A stretch of DNA of 46,640 bases from Planctomycetaceae bacterium (lineage in GTDB: Bacteria > Planctomycetota > Planctomycetia > Planctomycetales > Planctomycetaceae), in contig JANQRQ010000274.1 in NCBI GenBank assembly GCA_028284485.1, positions 1 through 46,640 on the forward strand, given 5' to 3'. The translations under genes were made by a program, and so were the position numbers. Positions 10,011 through 18,030 of the stretch are shown one piece after another. Under the pieces are notes generated by a model. It ran no database searches. It saw only the letters and a program-made list of their open reading frames with translations, and was not told where the DNA came from. Position 1 is the stretch's first letter. Every line of letters starts with the position of its first letter.

Positions 10011-11390
10011 ATGAAGCACGTCCAGATACTATTGCTTGCGGCGCTGCCTACGTTGGCAACCAGCGCCGACGTGGCAGCGGCGACAAAGCCGAACGTCTTG
10101 TTTATCGCAGTCGACGATTTGCGGAATACTCTGGGCTGTTATGGAAGTTCGGTGGTGCAAACGCCAAACATCGATCGGCTCAGTGAGCGGGGCGTCCGAT
10201 TTGAACGGGCGTATGTACAATACCCAGTCTGCAACGCCAGCCGCTCTTCCTTTCTAACCGGGCTGCGACCCGACCAAACCGGTGTGACCAACAACAGCAC
10301 ACTTCTACGCGATAAGCTTCCCAATGTCGTAACGTTTCCACAGTTGCTCAAAGAGAACGGCTGGCATGCGGCGGCATTTGGCAAGATCTTTCACTTCGGT
10401 GGCGGACGCAACGCGGAATTGCGTGCCCGATGGATGGACCTGCCCAAGTCTTGGCACACGGCGCAAGCTTATCGTCCGACGGAACTCGGACAGCGAAAAC
10501 TGGCCGGGCGGAATTTGACCGGCGATGTGCTCAAATGGTGTCATTGGGGCATGATGGAGGGAGACGACGACGATCAGCCGGATGGCCAAATCGCAACCGC
10601 AGTCATCGAGCGAATCGAAAGCTTGGGGGACACGCCCTGGATTATCGGCGCGGGCTTTATGAAGCCGCATGATCCTTTCGTGGCGCCGGCGAAGTACTTT
10701 GACCATTACCCGCCGGACATGCTCGAGCTTTACCGCGACCCCGCTGATATCTCCCCTGCTCCACCGCTTGCCGTCGGTTTCGGCACATTTGGCGAGGAGT
10801 TTTCCAAATTCACCGATCATGAACGTCTGGAGTTTCTCCGCGCCTATTATGCGTGCACGACATTTATGGACGCGCAAGTGGGCCGCCTGCTCGACACGTT
10901 AGACCAGCTCGGCTTGTGGGAACGCACGGTGGTGATTTTCGTGGGGGATCACGGCTATCATTTGGGGGAACGCAACTGGTGGAATAAGAACACGCTGTTC
11001 GACCGCAGTTGCCGTGCGCCACTGATTATTGCCGCTCCCAATGCGTCACGCGGAGTTGCCAACGGTTTTGTGGAATTCGTCGATTTGTATCCCACCATTG
11101 CCGACTATTGTGGAGTGACTCCGCCGACCGGATTGGCCGGTCAAAGTTTGCGTCCCATTCTGGAAGATCCATCGTCAGGCGGTAAAGCGGCGGTCCGAAC
11201 CATCGTCACACGTGGGGCGTCCGAGCGTGGGGATTCGATCCGCACCGATCGTTGGCGATACACCGCGTGGAGCGATGGCTCGCGCGAGTTGTACGATCAT
11301 GCCACGGATGCACAAGAGACCAACAACGTCGTGGATGCCCAACCAGAGGTCGCGCAGAAGTTACACCGCCAACTGGAAGTTGGGCGATGA
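10011..11390 (+). CDS. Secreted sulfatase, iduronate-2-sulfatase-like
   Basis: This 459-residue sulfatase has a signal peptide of about 24 residues. It then has the metal-binding VDDLRNTLGCYG segment (Asp35, Asp36) and the formylglycine motif CNASR with Cys74 in VCNASRSSFLTGLRPDQTGV, a form typical of iduronate-2-sulfatase-like enzymes. FVGDHGYHLGERNWWNKNTLF carries the remaining metal ligands and the catalytic His/Lys region. It shares general architecture but only modest similarity with the sulfatase upstream, so this is a functional pair rather than a recent duplication. Adjacent sulfatases of different subfamilies usually act on different sulfate positions of one glycan. That they do so here is inference. 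Length is near the family norm. Confidence 0.94.
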   Translation: MKHVQILLLAALPTLATSADVAAATKPNVLFIAVDDLRNTLGCYGSSVVQTPNIDRLSERGVRFERAYVQYPVCNASRSSFLTGLRPDQTGVTNNSTLLRDKLPNVVTFPQLLKENGWHAAAFGKIFHFGGGRNAELRARWMDLPKSWHTAQAYRPTELGQRKLAGRNLTGDVLKWCHWGMMEGDDDDQPDGQIATAVIERIESLGDTPWIIGAGFMKPHDPFVAPAKYFDHYPPDMLELYRDPADISPAPPLAVGFGTFGEEFSKFTDHERLEFLRAYYACTTFMDAQVGRLLDTLDQLGLWERTVVIFVGDHGYHLGERNWWNKNTLFDRSCRAPLIIAAPNASRGVANGFVEFVDLYPTIADYCGVTPPTGLAGQSLRPILEDPSSGGKAAVRTIVTRGASERGDSIRTDRWRYTAWSDGSRELYDHATDAQETNNVVDAQPEVAQKLHRQLEVGR

Positions 11391-11436
11391 ATTTCCGACA
11401 TCGCGACCGGCGATTTGAAACTGCCGATCGCAGCAA

Positions 11437-12612
11437 TCAACTGATAGCAGCCGACGGAAGCGTCGAATCGGCCTTTCCATTCGAGTTTGTCGCCGATCGG
11501 TATACGCGATCGTCTGCGCGAAAACCCATTTCAATGGCGGTCTTGGCCAGGAAAGTCAACAGATCGTGGTCGATTGTTGGACACTTCAACTTCGGAATAG
11601 CCGCTTCGGTGTTGGTCTTGTCGAAATGCGGGTCGTGCCGCCAATACGCCTCGTAGATTTGCATGTTCTCGTAGAAGAGTTCTTCGAGAATCGTCGGGTT
11701 TTCAATCGGCTTGTCGGCACCATGCAGAACGGTCCCTGTAAAACCGATCGCGTGTTCGATAACGTCGATCATCGTCTGACTCGACACAGGTGTGTCGGCA
11801 GTCAAATGGAATGTCTTGCCGTGATGGCTTTGATCGACCAAGATTCCCGCGATCGCAGCCGAGACCCAATCGACCGGCACGAAGTTCTTACACTCGTCGC
11901 CGTTCATCTTAATGCGACTGGAGTAAATGCCGTCTTCGTTGGTAAACGCGTCGGAACTGAGCAAAGTATAGATCAGCCGAAGCATGGCGTAGAAACCGTG
12001 AAACGTGCTGGTGTATGCCGTTTGCGAATCGCCGATGATGATCGACGGTCGGTACACTGTCGGTGTCTTGAAAAACTCTGTGCTACGAACCATTTGCTCG
12101 GCTTCGACCTTGCTTCGCTCGTAGTCGTTACCAAACGATTGACCCTCGTCGAGTTCGGTTTCGAGAATCGTCCCGGTACGCAAACCGCAGGTGTAGGCGG
12201 TGGAAACGTGATGGAACTCGTCAATGCCTGTCCGCTGGCAAAGATCAACCACGTTTTGAGTCCCTTGGACGTTCGTGCGCCACGGTTCCGCATCCCGCCC
12301 GCCGTTGTGAAACGTCAGACTGGCAGCATTGTGCAGCACAGCTTTGCACGAGTCTTGGACTCGTCGAACATCTTCCTCAGCGAGACCCAGGTTTTCCGAA
12401 TTGACATCACCCGTAAAGACCTGGGGACGCGGGAGATCGCGGCCAAGTTCCTCCTCCCAGAATCTCATGATCGCTTCGACCCGTTCAACGGGCGAATTCC
12501 TTCGGGAGGGACGAACGACAACAGCGACAGGAACGCCGGCGACAAGAAGATCTTTGAGCAAATACCGGCCCAAGAGTCCCGTCGCACCGGTTAAGAGGAC
12601 TTCATTCCGCAA
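11437..12612 (-). CDS. SDR-family oxidoreductase, thioester reductase/NAD-binding-4-like
   Basis: The 391-residue protein is a Rossmann-fold extended SDR. The nucleotide-binding GATGLLG is at residues 9-15, an HNAA motif at 94-97, and the active-site Y-x-x-x-K is YERSK (Tyr164, Lys168), with the serine/threonine of HVSTAYTCG upstream. The overall pattern, including TNVQGTQNVVDLC and a C-terminal MIDVIEHAIGFTG segment, matches the NAD-binding-4 group, which includes thioester reductase domains and fatty acyl-CoA reductases. Here it stands alone without adenylation or carrier domains. The substrate is unknown: an acyl thioester or a sugar nucleotide are both possible. There is no signal peptide, so it should be cytoplasmic. 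Its stop is 46 bases from the convergent sulfatase stop. Confidence 0.85.
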   Translation of the reverse strand: MRNEVLLTGATGLLGRYLLKDLLVAGVPVAVVVRPSRRNSPVERVEAIMRFWEEELGRDLPRPQVFTGDVNSENLGLAEEDVRRVQDSCKAVLHNAASLTFHNGGRDAEPWRTNVQGTQNVVDLCQRTGIDEFHHVSTAYTCGLRTGTILETELDEGQSFGNDYERSKVEAEQMVRSTEFFKTPTVYRPSIIIGDSQTAYTSTFHGFYAMLRLIYTLLSSDAFTNEDGIYSSRIKMNGDECKNFVPVDWVSAAIAGILVDQSHHGKTFHLTADTPVSSQTMIDVIEHAIGFTGTVLHGADKPIENPTILEELFYENMQIYEAYWRHDPHFDKTNTEAAIPKLKCPTIDHDLLTFLAKTAIEMGFRADDRVYRSATNSNGKADSTLPSAAIS

Positions 12613-13322
12613 AACTAATACCCCCAGCGTAAGCCTAGTGAAAAGGCCGTTCCATGGCAGTCCGTATCAGCCCGTAACCCCTCTACGGTAACCTTGTCCT
12701 AACGGTTATTTCAACAGAGATAACCTGTATTTCTGCTCATACCGCAAGTGTGAGCAGCATCCTTGCTACGAATCTCGCGGATCCGCAGACTCAAAATGCC
12801 CAACTTAAACTGCGAAAACAACTTAAGTTGTGAAGGTTCAACAGTCAACCGCTGGCGGAATCGCGTGTTCGCGGCGACTTGGCTGCCAGAAATGTTGCTG
12901 CGCGGCGCGGTTGCACCACAACAGGCATTCTGACGGCGGGAACCTCCCTTAAGCGAAAGCAACTTGATGGTGGGACCGGCTTCAGGAAGCCGGCAGTGAT
13001 GGGGCAAAAACGCGGCGGTCGCGGCCCCGATTCAGCGTGATACGCTGTAGTCCATCGGCCAACTTCGCAGCGCACGTTGAAACTTTATCAGCAAAGTTCG
13101 TGCTCAAACCCGGGTACGCCATATTCCGCTGCAATTTTCTTGCATTCGATCCAATGGTCGTAAATTCGCGCGATCGTGCCATGACAATCTTGTTGGCCGC
13201 GTTGGCCCCGCGCAATGTATCGATTGTCGCAGTTCCCCAAACTTCGTGTGGTGGTCCGACACGTCTGATGAGCCTGAATCGTAAATCGCGCGAGCGTTTT
13301 CATCCGACTCGGCCGAGACTGG
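12613..13322. other. 710-base intergenic region without a convincing gene
   Basis: No frame here shows a recognisable protein or planctomycete-like codon use over a useful length. It holds a perfect 8-base inverted repeat, CCGGCTTC at 12976-12983 and GAAGCCGG at 12986-12993, with no T-tract on either side. It also holds one copy of the 40-base dispersed element at 13011-13050. Both flanking genes point leftwards, so the upstream control region of the SDR gene must be in the lower part, but I see no clear promoter. Confidence 0.6.
13011..13050 (-). repeat. 40-base dispersed element, copy A
   Basis: Read on the minus strand this is 40 bases starting CTACAGCGTATCACGCTGA. It aligns without gaps to copy B at 14733-14772 (32 of 40 identical by hand count). 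The core, CAGCGTA-n-TACGCTG in the other copies, is an imperfect palindrome. Confidence 0.6.
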
Positions 13323-13946
13323 TCATGAAGATTTGCTGTCAGGCTTCAGAGATTCATCCAGCAGCTTGAGCACCAGCTTGCGTTCCTCTTCGGAAACCTT
13401 TTCTTCCGCCGGCAGGTCTTGAAGCAACAATAGTCGACTCCCTTCGGGGGTCGGAATGCCCAGAATGTCTTGAAACAGCTTCGTGCCGAATACAGTGAAA
13501 TGGACGCGCGTCCCCTTGTATTCGGCTCCGTTAAAGCGGTAGGAGATCGGCTCGGATTTGCTTTCCGGGCCATACGTATTGACCATTTCCTCGGCCAGTG
13601 CCTGCGGGGTCATCGATGGCTCTTGGAATTGATGCAGCATGATGACGAAGTCGTTGCCATCCAGCGACCAGATTTTGACCCCCTCGGTTTCGAAGTCGGC
13701 TTCGAATGCAAAGTTAGCCGGATATTTGAAGGCCATTCCGGCATAGGTGAATTGTCGAAACTTGTCCGGGACCAACGCGATTTTGGGATCTTGAAAATTT
13801 CCCATGGCGACAATTTCCTGGCCCGGCTCGATGCGGACCTGCTTATCACCAATCCGCAGCGTGTACCCCAGCGCGGGTTCGTCGTGGTCGGCGGCGTTAA
13901 CCAAACCGCACAACGATATCAGCAGAATCGTCACAACAGGTTTCAT
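13323..13946 (-). CDS. Exported hypothetical protein
   Basis: The frame opens at 14042 but the likely start is ATG 13946, giving 207 residues. That start follows AGAGGAATCCTCG, an acceptable ribosome binding site, and places a signal peptide (MKPVVTILLISLCGLVNAAD) at the very N-terminus. The mature protein begins ADHDEPALGYTLRIGDKQVRIEPGQ. A globular region follows with FKYPANFAFEADFE and KIWSLDGNDFVIMLHQFQ, then a charged tail with LPAEEKVSEEERKLVLKLLDESL. I do not recognise a Pfam-level family; the fold looks mixed alpha/beta. It is periplasmic or secreted by prediction. Neighbours (SDR enzyme, small membrane protein) give no hint of function. Confidence 0.75.
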   Translation of the reverse strand: MKPVVTILLISLCGLVNAADHDEPALGYTLRIGDKQVRIEPGQEIVAMGNFQDPKIALVPDKFRQFTYAGMAFKYPANFAFEADFETEGVKIWSLDGNDFVIMLHQFQEPSMTPQALAEEMVNTYGPESKSEPISYRFNGAEYKGTRVHFTVFGTKLFQDILGIPTPEGSRLLLLQDLPAEEKVSEEERKLVLKLLDESLKPDSKSS

Positions 13947-14187
13947 CGAGGATTCCTCTACGGGTGCTGGATCGATGTATTGGTAACAGCAATAAACTTC
14001 ACGATATCCCAACGTCAAAGCAGCTTCAACGTCGCCGAGCATCTCGATCCGGGGTGCTGAAAAGATTCAAGGAATCAGGCGAAATGAGGAACCATTGAGG
14101 TGATTCACCACGGAGAAACAGAGGACACGGAGAGTCCGGGAATCCTCGCCGATAGATTGATTTTGGGTGCTAAGAACCATTGCTGGC

Positions 14188-14655
14188 TCACGTCGTTTCC
14201 GACTCCTGAGAGGATTCGGGGAGGTGATCGATTGTGTAAATTCTGAATAGACCGCCGGCCCACATACCAACTCCGAAACTAATACAGGACATTCCTGTGA
14301 ACGTTACGGCCGGCCATCCTGCGCCGACGCCCCTAATTGCCGCGCCGATCGAGCCCAGAAATGTCCCGACCATTAACGCCAACATTACTTTCAATCCGCA
14401 CTTCAAAAGTACGATCTGCCAATATTCACCGTGACGGCGTGCAAATATACGCATGACGCTGCCGAGGATGAATGGGCCAAGGAAGGGAAACACAACCGAG
14501 GCACCCAACAAAAAAGGGTCGCGGACTACGGCACGTATCTCTTGAGTCTCTCCCACGGCGTCAGAAAACACATCAGTAGCAACGAGAGCTGTACAAAGAC
14601 CCTCGATAAAGCCGATGACAAGCAGCAGAATGTAAAGGACATACCATTTCGACAA
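14188..14655 (-). CDS. Small multi-pass membrane protein of unknown function
   Basis: The 155-residue product is strongly hydrophobic with about four predicted membrane helices: residues 5-25, 48-70, 83-105 and 112-135. A short hydrophilic loop (GETQEIRAVVRDP) follows the first helix, an RIFARRHGEYW loop follows the second, and the tail is acidic and serine-rich (HLPESSQESETT). I recognise no family motif. It lies between an exported hypothetical and another small membrane protein transcribed in the opposite direction, with no operon context. The positive-charge distribution suggests the RRHGEYW loop is cytoplasmic. A real gene is supported by length, helix pattern and codon use, but nothing can be said about its job. 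Confidence 0.65.
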   Translation of the reverse strand: MSKWYVLYILLLVIGFIEGLCTALVATDVFSDAVGETQEIRAVVRDPFLLGASVVFPFLGPFILGSVMRIFARRHGEYWQIVLLKCGLKVMLALMVGTFLGSIGAAIRGVGAGWPAVTFTGMSCISFGVGMWAGGLFRIYTIDHLPESSQESETT

Positions 14656-14732
14656 CGGTCACCGCTCCTATTGGAAACTCAGAGCCACATGTGCGCAAAG
14701 ACTCGATAACGGGATTCTACTAAATCTGATTT

Positions 14733-14772
14733 CGCGATTGTCGCAGCCACAAGTCAGCGTAATACGCTGTAG
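14733..14772 (-). repeat. 40-base dispersed element, copy B
   Basis: On the minus strand it begins CTACAGCGTATTACGCTGAC and ends GACAATCGCG. It matches copy C at 44906-44945 at 36 of 40 positions and copy A at 32 of 40, all ungapped. It ends 71 bases before the ATG of the small membrane protein at 14844. Confidence 0.75.
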
Positions 14773-14843
14773 CCGAACAAACGAAACGAGGCCGGTGGTC
14801 GGCTTTGGTTCGGAGACGTTGTATTCCTAAAAAGGCAACCGGC

Positions 14844-15203
14844 ATGTCGATTGTGAACGATTCAAACGCAAAGCGTCGTGTCGAGAAAATTCGGCTATCG
14901 GTAGAGTTCACGCCACATATTGCTCTTGGAGTGATTGTTGTTGGCGTCGTGATTTCTACCTTTGTGTGTTGGTATGCGATACCACGATTTACGATGCTTT
15001 CGGTCGAGGTTGATGCGGCCTATCAATCGACATTGCAAGCAGGCCTGACTGTCGGAACGGTCTTCGGTGCCGGGATAATGTTGGGGATCTCTTCGATCAG
15101 CTACGGCGTCTGGTTGCTATTCCATCGCCAAGCCGATTTGTTGCTCCTTGATGTCTGGGACGAATACTTGCGCTCCCAATGGGATGAAGAGACATCCGAT
15201 TAG
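14844..15203 (+). CDS. Small two-helix membrane protein of unknown function
   Basis: The frame opens with GTG at 14805, but ATG 14844 is preferred: it follows an AAAAAGG stretch and begins MSIVNDSNAKRRVEK. The 119-residue product has two membrane helices, about residues 24-46 (HIALGVIVVGVVISTFVCWY) and 68-95, separated by a short non-cytoplasmic loop. It ends in an acidic tail, LRSQWDEETSD. Basic residues before the first helix suggest an N-in, C-in hairpin. I recognise no family. The upstream region holds the 40-base element copy B. It is oriented opposite to both neighbours, so it is probably transcribed alone. Confidence 0.65.
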   Translation: MSIVNDSNAKRRVEKIRLSVEFTPHIALGVIVVGVVISTFVCWYAIPRFTMLSVEVDAAYQSTLQAGLTVGTVFGAGIMLGISSISYGVWLLFHRQADLLLLDVWDEYLRSQWDEETSD

Positions 15204-15250
15204 CTTGGTCGGCGCCGTCAATGCCACACGCGCTTGGCTCAAAGCGTGGC

Positions 15251-15901
15251 TCAATTCATCCGCAGTCGCTGTGTGATTGTTTCACGTGCAGCGTCCGGGC
15301 CCAGCATCGGATCGACTTTGTCTACTACTTGTCCATCGAGTGTGGTGAGTAGCAAATAACCGGTTTCCTGACGTCGCTCGAACAAATCGCCGAGTCCAAG
15401 ATCGACGAGCATCTGCCGGCTTTGCGCAACGCTGGTCGGATCGTTGAGGTGCACTTCGACGAACTCAACCGATTGGTCTTCGAATTCCTGACTCAAGTCA
15501 GCGAACAATTCCATCGCTGGGCCGCATTGAGGGCAGCGCTGGCCATGCGACGTCAGCGAGACCAATCGAAACGGACCGGTATAGGATTCTTCATCCGTAA
15601 CCAGGTCCTGGTCATTCGATTCTGCCACCAAAACCGGCGACGAGGGAACGCTGATTTGATTGCGTTGAGATTCGAGAACTTGTGCCAATTCGGTTTGCGT
15701 TTTGTCGAGAGTCGTATAGAGCGACGCCGAAACGCCAGCCAATATGGCAAGCCCCACTGATGCGGCGATGGCTGTTGTCTTCCAGCGGCGGGCGGAAATG
15801 ACCACGCCACGCATCGACAAAATGGCGTCGGCTCGCTCTTCAGACAGCCCGACGTTTTCGTAATAGCGTTTCACGTCGTTTTCTGGTGATTCGGTATTCA
15901 T
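15251..15901 (-). CDS. Membrane-anchored thioredoxin-fold protein, possible redox anti-sigma factor
   Basis: The 216-residue protein has a cytoplasmic N-terminus of about 40 residues with an ENVGLSEERADAIL helix, one membrane helix at about residues 42-62 (TTAIAASVGLAILAGVSAS), a Gln/Ser/Glu-rich linker, and a periplasmic domain from about residue 108. That domain has a thioredoxin-like plan with a C-x-x-C site, Cys123 and Cys126 in QRCPQCGPAMELFADL, and FVEVHLNDP as the following strand. Its ATG overlaps the stop of the sigma gene upstream by four bases (15898-15901), so the two are translationally coupled. The layout (short cytoplasmic segment, one helix, periplasmic sensor, coupled to an ECF sigma gene) matches an anti-sigma factor, although I see no classical zinc anti-sigma HxxxCxxC motif. 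Anti-sigma function is inference; the thioredoxin-like fold is better supported. Confidence 0.75.
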   Translation of the reverse strand: MNTESPENDVKRYYENVGLSEERADAILSMRGVVISARRWKTTAIAASVGLAILAGVSASLYTTLDKTQTELAQVLESQRNQISVPSSPVLVAESNDQDLVTDEESYTGPFRLVSLTSHGQRCPQCGPAMELFADLSQEFEDQSVEFVEVHLNDPTSVAQSRQMLVDLGLGDLFERRQETGYLLLTTLDGQVVDKVDPMLGPDAARETITQRLRMN

Positions 15902-16392
15902 GACACCTCTCCCAGAATCGATTGTGGCTGATAACGGTCGCGCAAGCGTTGCTTCACGCGGGAAAGCTGACTGAGAATCGTCCCTCTTGGTTGGCCGGTC
16001 AACTCGCTAATTTCCGCAGCGGTAAATCCTTCCACTGAGTTCAAATACAACAGCTCGCGGTCAGCACTACGCAGGTTGGCCAGCACCGCCTCCACATCGA
16101 GCCGTCCATTGACATGGCGAGTATGGTCAGGCTGAGAATCGGCCGGCTCGGATCCCGAAAGCGGCTCGATCGTCGCCAACGCGCGCCGACGACATTGATC
16201 GTAAAACAGGTTTCGAATGGTGACGAACAAGTAGGCCTTGTCGTTGATGAAATCCTTCTTACGCAGCACCTGCAGGCATGCTTGCTGCAGAACATCCTCG
16301 GCATCGTGCCAACGATGCGTCAGTGAGAAGGCGTATTTGAAGCCGGCAAGAATAAGGCCTCGTTCGTCGGATTCACTCGGTCGGTCCGGCAT
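15898..16392 (-). CDS. ECF-type RNA polymerase sigma factor
   Basis: This is a 164-residue sigma-70 family protein with the two ECF regions only. Region 2 spans about residues 12-70, with WHDAEDVLQQACLQVL and the KAYLFVTIRNLFYDQCRRR segment that contacts the -10 element. A linker with ADSQPDHTRHVNGR follows. Region 4 starts LDVEAVLANLRSADRELLYLN and holds the helix-turn-helix GFTAAEISELTGQPRGTILSQLSRVKQRLRDRY. It would direct core RNA polymerase to a small regulon. The start at 16392 lacks an obvious ribosome binding site. The coupled downstream gene encodes a membrane thioredoxin-fold protein that may control it. The divergent gene at 16609 shares the 216-base upstream region and is a candidate target. 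ECF assignment is firm; the regulon is unknown. Confidence 0.9.
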   Translation of the reverse strand: MPDRPSESDERGLILAGFKYAFSLTHRWHDAEDVLQQACLQVLRKKDFINDKAYLFVTIRNLFYDQCRRRALATIEPLSGSEPADSQPDHTRHVNGRLDVEAVLANLRSADRELLYLNSVEGFTAAEISELTGQPRGTILSQLSRVKQRLRDRYQPQSILGEVS

Positions 16393-16608
16393 ATTTGCAC
16401 AGAGCCCTTGCCGCCCGATTGACGGCAGAAAACAACGGATGATTGGAATCGAATATCATGCATTCCCAGAAGAATTGCAATCAAGTTGCTGCAAAGTTCG
16501 TCTCTACAGCAGAGACCGAACGATTCGCCGCTGTGGACAGTCGGGCAACCGATGCCGTCCGCCGTTATCTTTTTGCAGTCAACCCGACTAACAATTTGGA
16601 GAGAACTT

Positions 16609-17514
16609 ATGCGTTCATCGGTTTTTCACATGACGTTTTTGGCCGTAATCGCAATCGGCATGGCGTCCGGCCGGGCCCAAGATTCTGACCTGCTGAAGGT
16701 TGAAAATCTCGACTTACTCAACGTGAAAGCGGAACGCACGGAATACAAAGGGGCATCCGCCGTCAACGTGACTGGAACAAGACAGCAGGGTGCGCCCGAT
16801 ATCCGTGGTGGCGCGCGCGGCGGTCGCGGAAACGCTCAGCAAGGCCAACGCGGCGGTCGGGGCAATGCCCAGCAGGGGCAGCGCGGCGGTGGCCAAGGCG
16901 GACAACGTCAAGGGGCGCAAGGCGGACAAGCAAGAGGTCAAGGGCGCGGCCAAGCAGGTGGTCGGGGACCAGGCGGCGGGCGCGGCCCGGGCGGCGGACG
17001 TGGGGGAATGTTTACACGTGCAGAAAGTCTGGCCATCGTCAAGAACGTTGATTTCACCAACGGCACAATCGAAGTCGAAGTCGCTGGCCGCCCCAACGAA
17101 AATGCCGGCGCGAACGCCCGAGGGTTCATCGGCATCGCCTTTCATGTCGACAAAGCTGAACCGGTGGCCTACGACTGCTTTTACATCCGACCGACTAACG
17201 GGCGAGCGGACGACCAGCTTCGCCGAAACCACTCGCTGCAGTATATGTCGCATCCCGATTATCCCTGGATGCGTCTCCGCAATGAAACACCGGGATTGTA
17301 CGAATCGTATGCAGACCTGGTTTCCGGGGAATGGACGAAGCTAAAGATCGAAGTCGACGGCGATAAAGCCCGACTGTACATGCATGGCGCCGAGCAACCG
17401 AGTTTGATCGTGAATGATCTTAAACGAGCCGGCAAAGGTGGTCCGATCGCCCTGTGGATTGAACAATCGACCGACGCCTTCTTCCGCAATTTGGTGGTGA
17501 CCGCTGCCGATTAG
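16609..17514 (+). CDS. Secreted protein with Gly/Arg/Gln-rich repeats and a jellyroll-like domain
   Basis: The frame opens at 16486, but ATG 16609 is chosen because GGAGAG at 16598-16603 precedes it and it yields a signal peptide (MRSSVFHMTFLAVIAIGMAS, cleavage near GRAQDSD). The mature 301-residue precursor has a short N-terminal segment, then about 65 residues almost entirely of Gly, Arg, Gln and Ala, including two copies of GGRGNAQQGQR and two of GPGGGR. A domain of about 165 residues follows (from LAIVKNVDFTNGTIEVEVAG to FFRNLVVTAAD) with the strand pattern of a concanavalin/LamG-like or DUF1080-like jellyroll. The last strands, PIALWIEQSTDAFFRNLVV, are typical of that fold. It is likely a surface or periplasmic glycan- or protein-binding factor. 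It diverges from the ECF sigma gene. Confidence 0.75.
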   Translation: MRSSVFHMTFLAVIAIGMASGRAQDSDLLKVENLDLLNVKAERTEYKGASAVNVTGTRQQGAPDIRGGARGGRGNAQQGQRGGRGNAQQGQRGGGQGGQRQGAQGGQARGQGRGQAGGRGPGGGRGPGGGRGGMFTRAESLAIVKNVDFTNGTIEVEVAGRPNENAGANARGFIGIAFHVDKAEPVAYDCFYIRPTNGRADDQLRRNHSLQYMSHPDYPWMRLRNETPGLYESYADLVSGEWTKLKIEVDGDKARLYMHGAEQPSLIVNDLKRAGKGGPIALWIEQSTDAFFRNLVVTAAD

Positions 17515-17605
17515 ATCGCAGTTTTCACCGGCCGGAAATCTTTGGCCGACAATGTGACCGGCCTCAATCTCTTCCCAATTACATAACGCGCCGCTGTTTT
17601 CAAAA

Positions 17606-17639
17606 CCATGCCCACACTGCAAAAGCGATGTGGGCATGG
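17606..17639. repeat. Hairpin with 11-base perfect arms
   Basis: CCATGCCCACA (17606-17616) and TGTGGGCATGG (17629-17639) are exact inverted repeats around a 12-base loop. There is no T-run, so it is not an obvious terminator. The GTGGGCATGGCACAC half recurs near 26643-26658, which marks it as a dispersed repeat. Confidence 0.65.
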
Positions 17640-17705
17640 CACACTCCGCAAAAGCATGTTGATCTTGGGAGTCGCGCTAGCGAAACTAGAATTGAACTTT
17701 CGGCT

Positions 17706-17727
17706 GGGAGGGCGAAACTCCTGCTGA
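17706..17727 (+). repeat. GGGAGGGCG dispersed element, copy 1
   Basis: This 22-base segment, GGGAGGGCGAAACTCCTGCT and two more bases, matches 46462-46483 at all but three positions. Both copies are in gene-free DNA beside other repeats. Confidence 0.55.
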
Positions 17728-17802
17728 GCCGCAGACTGAATCTTATGGATGCCCGCCTTCGCGGGGGCAAGCCTGCAGCGCGGGAATAACACTACAAACA
17801 GA

Positions 17803-17843
17803 GGGTGGCCGGGGTTGGACTGAGCAGAGCGAAGGAAACCCCG
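17803..17843 (+). repeat. 41-base dispersed element, copy 1
   Basis: It begins GGGTGGCCGGGGTTGGAC and ends GAAGGAAACCCCG. The same 41 bases, with a few substitutions, occur in inverted orientation at 46402-46442. It can fold on itself through its CGGGGTT and AACCCCG ends. Confidence 0.7.
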
Positions 17844-17892
17844 TTACATCCATTGTCCTTGATTCTTTACGTCCGAACGCATGCGTGTGCGC

Positions 17893-17915
17893 CACTGCTG
17901 GCTCGCCCAGCAGTG
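17893..17915. repeat. Short hairpin, CACTGCTGG arms
   Basis: CACTGCTGG (17893-17901) and CCAGCAGTG (17907-17915) are exact inverted repeats with loop CTCGC. There is no T-tract. I read it as a dispersed intergenic repeat, not a terminator. Confidence 0.55.
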
Positions 17916-18030
17916 CCGATTTCCTTTAATCGTTCGTATAATCAATGGGCACCGCGGTGTGCTCATGCTCGCACCACTTATTTTGACAATTACCCCCGAC
18001 CTCAAAGCCGCTACGACAAGGAGCCTGACT

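Larger units (their letters stand above)
17515..18030. other. 516-base intergenic region rich in small repeats
   Basis: There is no convincing gene. The stretch contains a hairpin at 17606-17639, a GGGAGGGCG element at 17706-17727, a GCCCGCCTTCGCGGG element around 17747-17770, a 41-base element at 17803-17843 and a hairpin at 17893-17915. Several recur near the right end of the window. A TATAAT at 17937-17942 could be a -10 box for the esterase gene, but no -35 at the right distance is visible. Confidence 0.7.

Noticed and set aside
12976..12993. Perfect CCGGCTTC-AG-GAAGCCGG inverted repeat as a terminator
   Set aside because: No T-tract follows on either strand, and it is more than 300 bases from the nearest gene end.
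14096..14135. TTCACCACGGAG...ACACGGAG stretch as a repeat family
   Set aside because: It looks like a common dispersed repeat, but only one copy is in this window, so it cannot be supported here.
17937..17942. TATAAT as a -10 promoter box for the esterase gene
   Set aside because: There is no plausible -35 box 15-19 bases upstream, and the hairpin at 17893-17915 occupies that position.
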